DNA from: Vitellaria paradoxa
Lineage: Eukaryota; Streptophyta; Magnoliopsida; Ericales; Sapotaceae
Assembly: GCA_019916065.1 (NCBI GenBank)
Contig: CM034243.1
Span: forward strand, 25,260,147-25,324,146
Length of the DNA: 64,000 nt
Direction of reading: 5' to 3'
A program made the position numbers and the translations under genes. Below, piece by piece: positions 33,716 through 44,676 of the stretch (positions are counted from its first letter, which is position 1; each line of letters begins with the position of its first letter). Below the pieces are notes generated by a model, which saw only the letters and a program-made list of their open reading frames with translations, was not told the origin of the DNA and made no database searches.

Positions 33716-36380
33716 TATGCTAGAGGGAATTTTTCTAAAAATAGGTCAATGCGGGTTAAGAAATCCGACTTGTCATGCCATATAGTTTTCACAGCAAATT
33801 CAAACTCTCATTCTCTTAACACTATTTTAACATATGCTAAAATCCATCTTCAACTTGCAATAAATTTATCTCAAGATCAAGAATGAAAATTCAATTGCAT
33901 TCCTTCTAAAAACAATTAAGATATTTTGTGTCTAAATTATAATTTGATTTTTTAATTCAATATTTTAATAACTTATCTTATTGCACATATTATTTATATT
34001 AAGCTTAATAACATAAACTTTTGTGATATTTTATAATCTATATTGTCAATATTTTATAATTATTGATTATTTATATTAGTTATCTTACTTATCGACTTGT
34101 GTTATTCAAAAAATGGTTGATTTATTTAATTAGTTTCAAAATTTTATTGATATACATTTGAAATAGGATTTAAACTTTTTTATAAAAAAAGGTTGGAGAT
34201 TTTTATTTTTTAACTTTTTTTTTTCACAATTTTTCAAGAGATGAAAGTAGTAGGAGCATTGTAAAGATATTATGTTTTGAAAGCATATACATTTTATTTT
34301 TGTCTTTTTCTTTTGGTTGTTAATTAAATAATTTGTAATATTTATTTTTGTTTAATTTTGCCAATACTCAACAAAATCTCTGAATTTACCCCTGACTCTG
34401 TGTAGCTATTGATAATTAAGTTACTTATAAGATTTGTTAATCTTATACATGATTGCAATGTGCCCCAAATAACGCACTCTTAGTTCTCATAATGCTTGTT
34501 GTATCCTAGTGAGATTCAATCTGATAATAACTTTAGTATCCATGCTTTTTGTTGACCCTTCTTGTTGTTCTACTTCCGAAGGATATTTATCAATTGAGAG
34601 TTTGAATTTTTAGAAAGGGCCATTACTTCAATGATGTGAGAGTTACCAACACTAAAAAATTAAGTAAGAAAATGCTCTCGTGAGTGAAATCAATAGGCTA
34701 CCTATTCTTGATGAGTGAAAGCCACTAATTACTGTAATCAAAATTGGCGTTTCACGAGAATGAGCAATTGGTTTGACTACAAGAGCAGCACAGCAGAAGT
34801 TGATTTTGTTCTTAAACTCCCAAGTAACATGACAATTTGGAATACATGGGATTTTAAGATGTACACGCCATGCACAGGCATTTGCCTTTCACTTCTATGT
34901 ACTTGCATCAACATGGGTCTTGTGAGCATGTGCCATTTGATTACGAACTTGCTTGAAATTAAAAAAAAAAATAATACTAATTTTTACAAATACGAATTAC
35001 GAGATTGTAAAATTCAAAATTTTTACTCACTGTACAAATTACAAGATACTAACTTTTAAAAATTTATATAAATTTATACAACTTTAAATGCGCCCTCACT
35101 GTATTATATGATATATATGACAATTACCATATCTCAACTCTGTAGTTATATATTTTTCGTTGTTGCCTAGAGTTGGTTGGTGATCCGGCTTTTATCTTAC
35201 ACTCTGTGTAACAGGTCTTTCTTTGATGTTTTGAAGGTAACTTCTGCCACAGGAATTTGAATGAGAGTCAAAAATGAGTTCGAAGGAGTGTTGCATCGAT
35301 GGAGCATTAATCCTGCCTTTGCGATGTAGTGGAAATTTTGTTAGGCACCGTTCAACTTGCACCCTTGGCGCACCCCTGCTGCACGTGTGGGAAGTGCGAA
35401 TCCAATACTAAATGACCTAGTTCGAACTTATTCTCAGGTTAAGTCTCTTACAACCCGTTTGAAGCTACAAATTTCCCAAAAAAAAAAAATTATAAAGTTT
35501 CAAAAGAACTTCAAAAAAATTTCAAAAGTTACATCGTTTATCATTAAAAAAAAAAAAGTGTAACAAAGCGAGCAACTATATTGCCAAAAAAAAAAAAAGT
35601 TAAAAAAAAAAATCAAATGATAATGCACTTCTCAAACTTCAAAATAACATTTATTGTGGTGTATCAAAATCCGTTTGAATAAATTATGTACTATTTGTTC
35701 AAATGGATTTTGAATTTTTTTGGCACTTTGACCTGGCCAAATCTGTTCGAATAGGTCATTTACTATTCGTTTGAATGGATTTTAAATTTTTTTGGCAATG
35801 TATCGAAATACGTTACAAAAAATTTCAAACAAAACTCTACAAGTTTCCAACTTTTGCATTAAATTTTGTTACATGTTACTTTTGCATAATTTTTAACAAC
35901 TTTTTGTGACGTCACACACAAACAACCAAAAAACTTTTATAGTTATTTGATGCTCTAAATACCCAAAAAAAAAAAACTCCAAATTTGAAAAGTTTTGCCA
36001 AAATTTGAAACTCCTAACGGACTCTTAATATTGATTAAGCTGTTCTCTAAAGGAAAGAGGCGGCTGCTAGGTTCATCCATATGCACATCCTTGATGCATC
36101 TTTGGTGATTGGATTTAGTTTAAAAAACACGGCTGCTTCATCCTTTCTTATTGTAGATCAATTGGAAAAATCCGGAAGCATCTATTATGAGTCTAGTAAG
36201 TCCTATAATCAATCAAGGAGTGAGAGAAGATAAATTTTGGATTTAGGAGTATTTGGGATTGTAAAAATTATTATAGATTCGTAAAAATTATAGTTTCATA
36301 ATATGTGTAGTAACTAGCTAGAAATTTTAAATTTTATACAAATTTATAGAGATTTGTTGAGTTTAAATTTCTTACGTTAA
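33716..36380. other. Intergenic DNA
   Basis: No supported gene. A-runs are frequent at 35470-35600. A block at 34975-35090 (ACGAGATTGTAAAATTC, then TTTTTACTCACTGTACAAAT) matches, in reverse orientation, a block at 41735-41870, so both belong to one repeat family. Confidence 0.4.
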
Positions 36381-37495
36381 GGGTGTGTTTGATGCATCAA
36401 ACTTTGATGAAAATATCTGAAAACTTATGAAAATATCTGAAAATCTCTATTATATTTTTACACATTCTTACATTTTCAAAGTTTGAAAAAAATTTAGCAC
36501 CTTTTAAAAAAAAGGTCGATAATTAGAATTTAGTTAATCAAATAGCAAAATTTTTTACCATTCTCACCACGGAATCCCAAACTACCGAATGATACCCACT
36601 CTGATTATTTTTTTTGAGGCTGTAGAAACCGTTCTGACATATTGTAGAAACCGTTTCAACAGATTTGCACAGCCGACTTCCGTCCAAACGTATTGTAGAA
36701 ATCATTTTCGAGTTCGCTTTGGTCTGCAAAGAGGTTATGACTGATACAAAATTTTGAATTCATCCAAACAGAAATTCAATCTGTTGGAATGAGAATCCTA
36801 CTGTTCATCTCTAAAATATGCAGTTTGAGATGTGTGCACCAAATGTAAAAAATTTTCTCACATCACATTTTATCTCACTTTTTATCACTCTAGACACCCC
36901 TGTAATTCCAACTCAAAATCATTTTAAAATTTAATCTTATGTGAGGATCACTTGATTTGGTTTATGAAACCATTGACTTTAACTTTGTTTTAAGGGTGTG
37001 TTTCGTGTATCAAATTTTAATGAAAATATCTAAAAATCTCTAAAAATTTTTATTACATTTTTATATATTCTTACTTTCTTGAAGTTCGAAAAAGTTCAAT
37101 GCCTTCTAAAAAAAGTTGATAATTAAAATTTGGTTAATCAAATAGCAAAATTTTTTTTACCATTCTCATCATGGACTCCCAAACTACCGAATAACACCTA
37201 ATACTATTTTTTATAGGGTTGCAGATATTGTTCTAACGAATTGCAGAAATTATTTTAATATATTCGCATAGCCAACTTTCGTCCAAATGGATTGTAGAAA
37301 CCGTTTCGGGTCTGGTTTGGTTTTCAAATAGGCTATGACTGATATAAAACTTTGAATACGTTCACACAGAAATCCAATTCGTCGAAACAAGAATTCTACT
37401 ATTCATCTCCAAGAAAATACGGTTTGAGATGTGTATATCAAACGTAAAAATTTTTTCTAAATTACATTTTATCCTTCCAAACACCCTCTAAATTA
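36381..37495. mobile_element. Two adjacent copies of a roughly 500-bp MITE-like element
   Basis: Copy 1 (36381 to about 36905) and copy 2 (about 36992-37495) share the same order of words: GGGTGTGTTT, AAAATATCTGAAAA-like, TTAATCAAATAGCAAAATTT, CCCAAACTACCGAAT, GTAGAAACCGTTTC, TATGACTGAT and GTTTGAGATGTGT. Ends GGGTGTGTTTGATG and CACTCTAGACACCCCT are loosely inverted. Both are in the same orientation. Copy 2 is more diverged. No protein is encoded. Confidence 0.7.
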
Positions 37496-37919
37496 GTCGC
37501 AATATAGACCCATGAATATTTTACCCAACGGAGGATCCGAAAATTTCTTATCAAAATGGTAATATTCATGTGTTTGATGTTTCAACCTTTTTATTGATTG
37601 ATTATTATTTCTTGTTGAATCTACACATCAGATAAACTTAGAAATTTCAACGATATATCGTTATCAACTGACAACAGCAAAACTTCCCAGCCAACATTGT
37701 TAACCTACTTTCAAACTAATTACTCATATATATATACATATAGCGTTTTAGAGAACAAGTAATCTAGTCTTTCAACGATTAGTTGGGGAATGAAAATGAT
37801 GGATTTCATCAGTTGATGATGATTTAATGGGTAGCCCAATTATGGTTCTGCTTGTGGGTCCGAAAGAGAGGAATTTGCATGAGGTTTTCGTCTGTTTGGT
37901 GGATTCCTGCAGATAATTT

Positions 37920-37957
<38 letters not shown>

Positions 37958-38300
37958 CCATTACGTGGATTGCGTAAAACAATTGACTTAAGAAAGAATA
38001 GATATTACAAAAGATACACCTAATTTTTTTTATTTTGCTTCTAGAAACACTATCAATTAATTAACTCTATTAGTTACAAATTCCGTTAGAAAAGTTGGTG
38101 TAATTTGTATGTACCATGATAAATACTATTTTAATTTTTAATAGACTAGAAGGAAGCTAGTTTGTGTAATTTGTTGTTGGGTAAATTAAAGTTTATCTTG
38201 CACCATTGGGCTTTTAACAAAATCTTGTTTTGGGGTCCGATATTTTAATTGTCAAAATTAAAGGCATAACAATTATATTGTTAATGTTAAGGATGTAATT
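37496..38300. other. Intergenic DNA with (CA)n(TA)n microsatellite
   Basis: The microsatellite lies at 37920-37958: eleven CA units pass into TA units. The remainder shows no gene. Confidence 0.6.
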
Positions 38301-38303
38301 AAA

Positions 38304-38766
38304 GGGAGCATTTAATGATGAGAAAAAAAAAAAGGAGAGAAGAGAAAAATAAAAGAATAAGGTAAAGAAAAAAGAAAACAAAATATAAAATATGTTTTTA
38401 TTTGAATAGATCTAGAATTATAAAATAAAAGGCATTTAGTGAGATTATTTTGTTTCCTTTCTCATTAGAGGGGACCCCTTAGACAGCGATACTTTTTGAA
38501 AAAGGCGTAGCAAAGAAAATTATAGGGCTGTTTGCACCTCTAAATGTATTTTTGTTCTTTCCTTTATGACCGTGACATACTCATTATCGGAAGTGATGTA
38601 GCTGTGCTCGCTTATTAATTCTATATTGCAATTAATTAATTTTTTAATTTAATTATTTTTAATTTATCAAATTTGTATACGTTTTCTCTTCCATTTTCCT
38701 TCACAACCACATAGAAAATGATTTTGAATATCTATCACTTTCTAGTCAAATCTTTGACCCAAACAC
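38304..38766. mobile_element. MITE copy interrupted by an insertion
   Basis: Its two halves match the MITE at 45276-45571: the left half has GAATAGATCTAGAATTATAA with AAATAAAAG, and the right half has AATTAATTTTTTAATTTAAT, CCATTTTCCTTCACAACCA and CAAATCTTTGACCCAAACAC. About 190 bp of unrelated DNA (about 38440-38625) separates them. The ends are too worn to show target duplications. Confidence 0.6.
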
Positions 38767-39002
38767 AATTTAAATTGATTTTGAAAAATGCTACTCCATT
38801 GAAAAATATTTCAAAAAAACACAAGCTATAAAGATATGGTAGTTGTAGTTTTATAATTAAAGAGTTTATTAAATAAAGGCTCACAGTTTGCCAAATCATT
38901 CTAAGTATATTTTTTTGGGTAATGTTGTTGAATTGTATAGCATTATTTATGAATTTTTGCTAACAAATCTTTCATTAAACATATCACATGGCTATGTATT
39001 AA

Positions 39003-39221
39003 CATGACTCACCGCTGGTTGGTTCAGTGAAAGGGAGATTGAGTTTAGGATTTGGGTGATATATTCAGGTTATGGGTTCAATTCACCTCTTAGGCAGCCA
39101 AGTTGTAAATGGAAGGCTGTGGTGGTGAGATTCTCTACTTATCTTCCCGAGATTTGTAATTTGGTGCTCGAAGGGTCTATCGGATGATTTCCTCATCATG
39201 AAAAAAACAAAAAAAGAAAAA
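39003..39221 (+). mobile_element. tRNA-derived SINE (219 bp)
   Basis: A box-A-like GGTTGGTTCAGTGAAAGGG lies at about 39017 and a box-B-like GGGTTCAATTC at about 39074, the spacing of an internal RNA polymerase III promoter. The 3' end is A-rich with interruptions (AAAAAAACAAAAAAAGAAAA). A perfect 12-bp target duplication, GCTATGTATTAA, flanks it at 38991-39002 and 39222-39233. This is the full signature of a plant SINE inserted by LINE machinery. Confidence 0.9.
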
Positions 39222-39233
39222 GCTATGTATTAA

Positions 39234-40401
39234 TAGGCCACAACATGGATGGATGTACATTAGGACTGATCTTTTTTTACTTCAAAAAAAATATATTTTT
39301 TTAAATTTAACCCATTTAAAATTTTTGTAATCTAACTCATTTTATATTTAAACCTCTTATTCAACCTAATTTTTTTATAATTCGGCTCACTTTATTTTTA
39401 AATACTTTGTTCAGTTTAGGTAAATTTCAAATTCTGAGTTTGTCCCTAGGTCACAAGATCTTTTTTTGGGAAAAAAAAAATTCAATGGAAACTTAAATTG
39501 CAATAATTTAAAATATTACATACTTAACTATTACAATATTACATTTAATTTCCCTTAATAATTGAGTAATTATACTTATCATCTTTTAACTTTTGAAAAT
39601 TATACTTACTTCCTTATTTTGCAATAGTGTTAATATAATTTTTTTTTATGTTAAATCAACCGTTACAACTTAACAGAAAATATAAAAATAACCAAAATTT
39701 TAAGTACTTTTCCTATTTTATCCCTTTCTCTTTCACACTTTCATTAAATATTTATACTAAAATTCTAAAAAACAAATAAAAAACAAGTGAAAATAAAATA
39801 TTTTCAGGAAGTATAATAAAAAAAACCGACAAAGTTGTGGAAAGGAAGGGATAAAATAGAAAAAAATACTTAAAATTTTAGTTTTTTTGTTATTTTTTAT
39901 TAAGTTTTAACAGTTGATCTAGTAGAAAAATGTCAATATTAACAGTATTTCAAATTAAGGGAATATGTGTCGTTTTTAAAGATTAAACGGTAATATGCTA
40001 AATATTGGGGAAAGATGAGTATAATTTACTATTTTTTATTTTTTTGTTCTCTTACTGTTGACGATGTCCTTGGAGTAACGTTCAACCGACGGGCCCAAAG
40101 TGAGGCAGGTTCCTTGTTTGACCTGTCAATGAACATTGGCCGCAAAATCAAATTCAATCACGCACGCACCACCGCCGCTTATTACGCCCATTTCAGCACA
40201 AACATGGCCTCCACAACTTTGCCCCACTCTAAATAAGATTTGACCATTTTAGACGAGTTGTCCGTTTGACGAAGAACAAATCCTTACTAATATTTAACAA
40301 AATTAGGTAATTTTTAATAATTTTTATATTATTAAAAATTACAAAAAAAAATTAGTGTGTGAGACGGACTCGATATAAGAATATATTTCCAACACAATTA
40401 A
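39234..40401. other. Intergenic AT-rich DNA
   Basis: A short less AT-rich segment at 40050-40235 has an open frame (73 residues, ends ASTTLPHSK) that I do not recognise. No gene is supported. Confidence 0.35.
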
Positions 40402-40553
40402 GGTGTTTTTGGAGTGATAAATAATGAGATAAAATGAAATAAAGTGAAATAAGTAGTGAGTTCGTATTGTGAGATAAAAAGTAAATTATTTTTAGAGATT
40501 TTAGAGATTTTTAATAAAAATCAGTACGCCAAACGCACTCTTAATATGGTGTT
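40402..40553. mobile_element. MITE copy (GTTTTTGGAGTGATAAA family)
   Basis: The left end AAGGTGTTTTTGGAGTGATA and right end CCAAACGCACTCTTAA are inverted. The interior has GAGATAAAATGAAATAAAGTG and AGTTCGTA as in the copy at 15822. About 150 bp. Confidence 0.65.
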
Positions 40554-42008
40554 ACTTAAAAAATGAGAAAATACGCGTGAATATATTAATTTTATATATT
40601 TATTAACTTTTAAAATATTTAAGTGAAAACATAATCAAACACAAGTTAACACAAACTATAAATACAAATATAGCACAATGCAATTGCTATTCTTAACATC
40701 AACTTACTTAGTTCTATCCATTTCATGCAAAGAAAATATTAAACGTACTTTATTTTAACTTTTTACAATCCGCTCCCTTTGAATGCAATCACAGTAAAAA
40801 TAATATTTTAGAGCGCGAAAAGTTAAAAAAAAAAAAATAGAGTTCATTTTGTATTTTTCTTTATGCTACTGCGGGGTTAAGTAATGTTAGCTAATTTCCA
40901 AATTTAAATAATTTTAATTATACTAAAAATAAGGAGTTAATATTGTAAATTAATTAAAATTGGATGAAATTTATCTTTTATCCTTTTGAAATATTCAACT
41001 TCGATAATAAAATTACTTGAAAACTACATTACAGTCGTCCTGTTTGTTTTAATATAAAATATTTTAAAAATATTTTTATTCATAAAAATAGTTTGAAAAT
41101 ATATTTTTCAAAAAAAATTTACAAGAAAATAAGTAAAACCCACATGTCTCACCAAATATTTAGTTTACCTATTAATAATGCGAAAAAATTAATGCGGGTC
41201 AACTGATTTGCAAAAGGAAAAGAGTAATATTTATTAGGAAAAATTTAAAAATAAATTTCTAAATTAAAAATATAAAATATATGAATTTTCATTATTGTAC
41301 TTTAGGTGTATGCACAATTGGAGTGCAATGATAGAAGTTCTAAGCCTTCTAGATTATTAAATTAGCCTTTCATTTGGGGAGAACAAAGTTAATTTTTTTT
41401 TGTTAACTATTGAGAAGTTAATTTATTTTTTTATTTTTTGGTTTTTTAGAAAGAGAAAAAAATTAATTTTTTCACTAATTTAATATTTTTGTCTTTTATT
41501 ATTTAAAAAATTTAAAAATTAAGAGGGTAATTTTGATTGTTAAAAAAAAAGTTAAAAATTAGGAAGCTAGAACTTAGATTTTAGTTAATATGGTCAAATT
41601 AAATCCTAGTTTGGAAAGAAAAAAAAGAAAAGGTAACTTTTTAATAGTTAATTTTTTTATTCATTTAATATTTTTCTCCTGCATGGTTTAAAAAATATTA
41701 AAATATAATAAGATAAATTTAATGTTTATTTGAAGTTATATAAATTTGTAAAAGTTTATATTTCTTACTTTGTATAGTGAGTAAAAATTTAAATTTTACA
41801 ATCTTGTAATTTGTGTTTATCAAGATTTATAGAATTTTATATTCTTTTAATACCAAACAGTATCTTAATCATTAAAAGAAAATTAAAAAATGGAGTAGCT
41901 AAAAATTTTATGTTTCAAAATAGGGCCAAAGCATTAGAACTTATGGTTTAAAATTTTAAATATTAATAATAAATTATTTATTTATCATATTAAAAAAATA
42001 TAATATTA
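40554..42008. other. Intergenic AT-rich DNA
   Basis: No gene. It contains the repeat block at about 41735-41870 that matches 34975-35090 in reverse. Confidence 0.35.
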
Positions 42009-42160
42009 TGGAGTGTTTGGAAGTTAAAAAAACTCAACTTTTGAAATTGATGTGATGTAAAAATGATAAGTGGTAAATTTTGATAAAAGAAATTTGAAAA
42101 CTTTTAAAATTTTTTAAATTTTTTCCATTTTTTTTTTTTGACTTCCAAACTGTTTGAAAA
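42009..42160. mobile_element. Short MITE with GTGTTTGGAAGT ends
   Basis: The left GAGTGTTTGGAAGT and right GACTTCCAAACTGTTT are inverted. The interior is AT-rich. About 150 bp, about 150 bp upstream of the 5' leader of the next gene. Confidence 0.55.
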
Positions 42161-42249
42161 AAGTGGGTGCCCGACTAGACATTTTTCAAAGTAAAAAAGG
42201 AAAAAAGTTTTTTTTTTTTTTATGGGTAATTAAAAAAGGGAAAAAGTTA

Positions 42250-42263
42250 TTACCGTGCCAAAC

Positions 42264-42294
<31 letters not shown>

Positions 42295-42391
42295 TAGAGA
42301 GAGAAGCTGGTGGTGTTGACGGTGCACTGCGGTAGTGTTGCTCGATTTCAAAGAGGAAGACTAAAATCTTGTCAGATCGAAGCTGCAAAGG
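42250..42391 (+). promoter_or_regulatory. Probable 5' leader exon of the WVD2-like gene
   Basis: A (GA)n run (about 42271-42303) precedes non-coding sequence ending GCTGCAAAGG followed by GTAACA, a usable splice donor at 42392. The acceptor would be 44671-44672, just before the ATG. GA/CT runs are common in plant leaders. The link is inference. Confidence 0.45.
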
Positions 42392-44672
42392 GTAACAGAT
42401 CTTTGTTCATTTTTTGGGTTGTGTTCGCTGTTTTGTTTATGTTGTTGATCTGAATTTGCAAGGTACCATTTGAAAGCAAAATCAGTGCGCTTTGATCTGT
42501 GCTCTTCTGCTCCTTCTGGTTTACATTTCTGCTTGACTTTGTTTCTCTCTGCGAAACTTCTCTTTCTTTCTCTCTGCTTTGTGGGTATTATCTTCCCCCA
42601 CACCCCCACTTGAAATTTTGATGGGTGTTTTTTTTGGTGGTCAAGGATGTGGGGTTTTCCTTTCTCATCTCCTTTTCTCTCTGTCTAATGTTCATTTTTT
42701 CTATAAATATTTTTTGGATTGATTTTTTTGGCTACTTAATGTGGGTTTTAAAGGTAAGGGGTTTAAGAATGATTTCAAACTATTGTGATGGTTATTTTTC
42801 TTCTTCTTTCCTCTTTCTTTTACATCTATACTGTTGGCTGCCAGTTTATTCGACCAGTTGGTGTCGTCTTCATTTTGTTGCATTATCATTTCAGTTTTAA
42901 TGAGTACTGGTTTAATTGATCCACCTCTTTCGATGGATTCATGTATAAGTGAGCAACTGTTTACTAAATATTTCTAATTTTATTGAATTTTCCTGCCAAT
43001 TTTGTGTGTGAGGATGTAAAATGATGTAACTCTGTTGTTTATTGACATCTTTTATATGTCTCTCCGGGATGTATTTTTACATTTGTGAGGAGGATTCCTA
43101 TTAAATGTTTCCATAACTTTTGGTAATAGAGGAAAAAGAGAGAAAAAAAAAATGTAGACCCATTGAGGTATGTGTCAGAGGTTGTGCCTTGGCACGATGG
43201 CAAATCCTTTTTTCCTTGGTGCTATCACACGAATGCACCTTCTCTCGGGCCAAAAAAAAAAAAAAATCTTTCGTAGACCTTACTTTAAAGTAGATCCTTG
43301 CACTAGGTATGAGGTTTATTAGCCAAGGTCTCTGTAAATAGCACCTATGAAGCCATATTCCCCTTGACACTGTCTTCCACCATTGGAATTGCAATCTGAA
43401 ACATATTTCCCTTGACACTGTCTTCCGAGGTATTTGTTTGGTTCTCTCTACTTCTAGTGGGTTTAGGATCTTGGCAACAAATGTGTGACTTGAGTGGAGC
43501 AGTTATGGTGCGTGTTTCCTAGCTATACAAAGAGGGTTTCTAATTGTTAATTTTGTCTTGGCTGGCTGGTAAATTATGTCACCATTGAGTGGACAGTGTG
43601 GGTTTCAATTTTATCTTTTTTATTTTATTTTGTTTTTATTTATTTCTTGGGTGGGTGGATGGGAGTTGTTGTAAAATTGTGCACCTTGTTTGCCCATTGT
43701 GTCTATTGAGGAGGAATCATAAAAAGAGTTACCTAAAAAACTATATTGGCCGCAATTGGAGCGCTAAAAGTTACCAAAAAACGATCTCTACTAAACTTTT
43801 TCCACCTCGAACTATGGAAATCCCTATAAAATCTCTACAAATCTCTTTAAATTACTACAAATCTTTATAAATCTCTACAAATCCCAATAAAATCTCTATA
43901 GATCTCCCAAAAGTTCTGCACAAAACGTCAAATTCTTTGCCAGAATCTGTTTGAATGGATTTCCCCTGCCAGACTATTCATTTATATCTTTTTCGTGGTT
44001 TGTTGGCTGTACTCCAAACACCAAAAGTAAGCAAAACCACATTTTATTTCAACTTTTATAACTCCAAATGGCCCCGTAATAAATATTGGTATTTTCACCA
44101 CGATCAATTGTAGACGTGTATGCACGTCAGTGTACATTTGAACCTCTGTGGTTGTGACTGGGACAGCTTTTGCCAAATTAATGACATTTTTCTGTTTTGA
44201 TTTTTGAGCATCTCATTATCTCATTTAAGTGAGAGGTTTTCCTTGCGTTAAGCAATTCACTAATATTTCCTTTAGGAATCTGGATGGGGTAGAGTTTAAT
44301 GTGTATATCAAGCTCTTGACAATTTGTTTCTGAAGTGGCTGGCATTACATATAAACCTGCATTCTCTTGCTTCTGACACCAAGCTTTTACCGTGCAGTGG
44401 GCCCCTTTATAAGTTGGTATTGAAGTGGGGGCCCTTTATAAGTTGGTATTGAAGCTGGGGGGGGGGGGACAAAAAATAACAGTGCTAATAAAACCTACTA
44501 AAGCAGGAAAGACTAGTTTTTAAGTTTATTGGCATAAATTAGATTTTTTTTTTTTTTTAAACTTATTTCCAATTGGATTCTGGAGTTCATATAAATAAAC
44601 TGACAATGTGTAGTTAAGGGTTGGTTGTTTGAACATGGAACAACTGTCATTTATGAGCCTTATTTTGTGCAG
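42392..44672 (+). other. Probable leader intron of the WVD2-like gene
   Basis: A T-rich intron-like stretch. It contains a series of AAATCTCTACAAATC-like words at 43810-43900 and a 28-bp tandem duplication (TTTATAAGTTGGTATTGAAG twice, 44406-44455) followed by a G13 run. No gene is seen. Confidence 0.5.
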
Positions 44673-44676
44673 GGCC

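Noticed and set aside
34715..35059. 114-residue plus-strand frame
   Set aside because: No recognisable motif, ends in a repeat family block, no splice or leader context.
42361..42609. Minus-strand frame in the leader region of the WVD2-like gene
   Set aside because: It lies in CT-rich leader/intron sequence and has no similarity that I can see.
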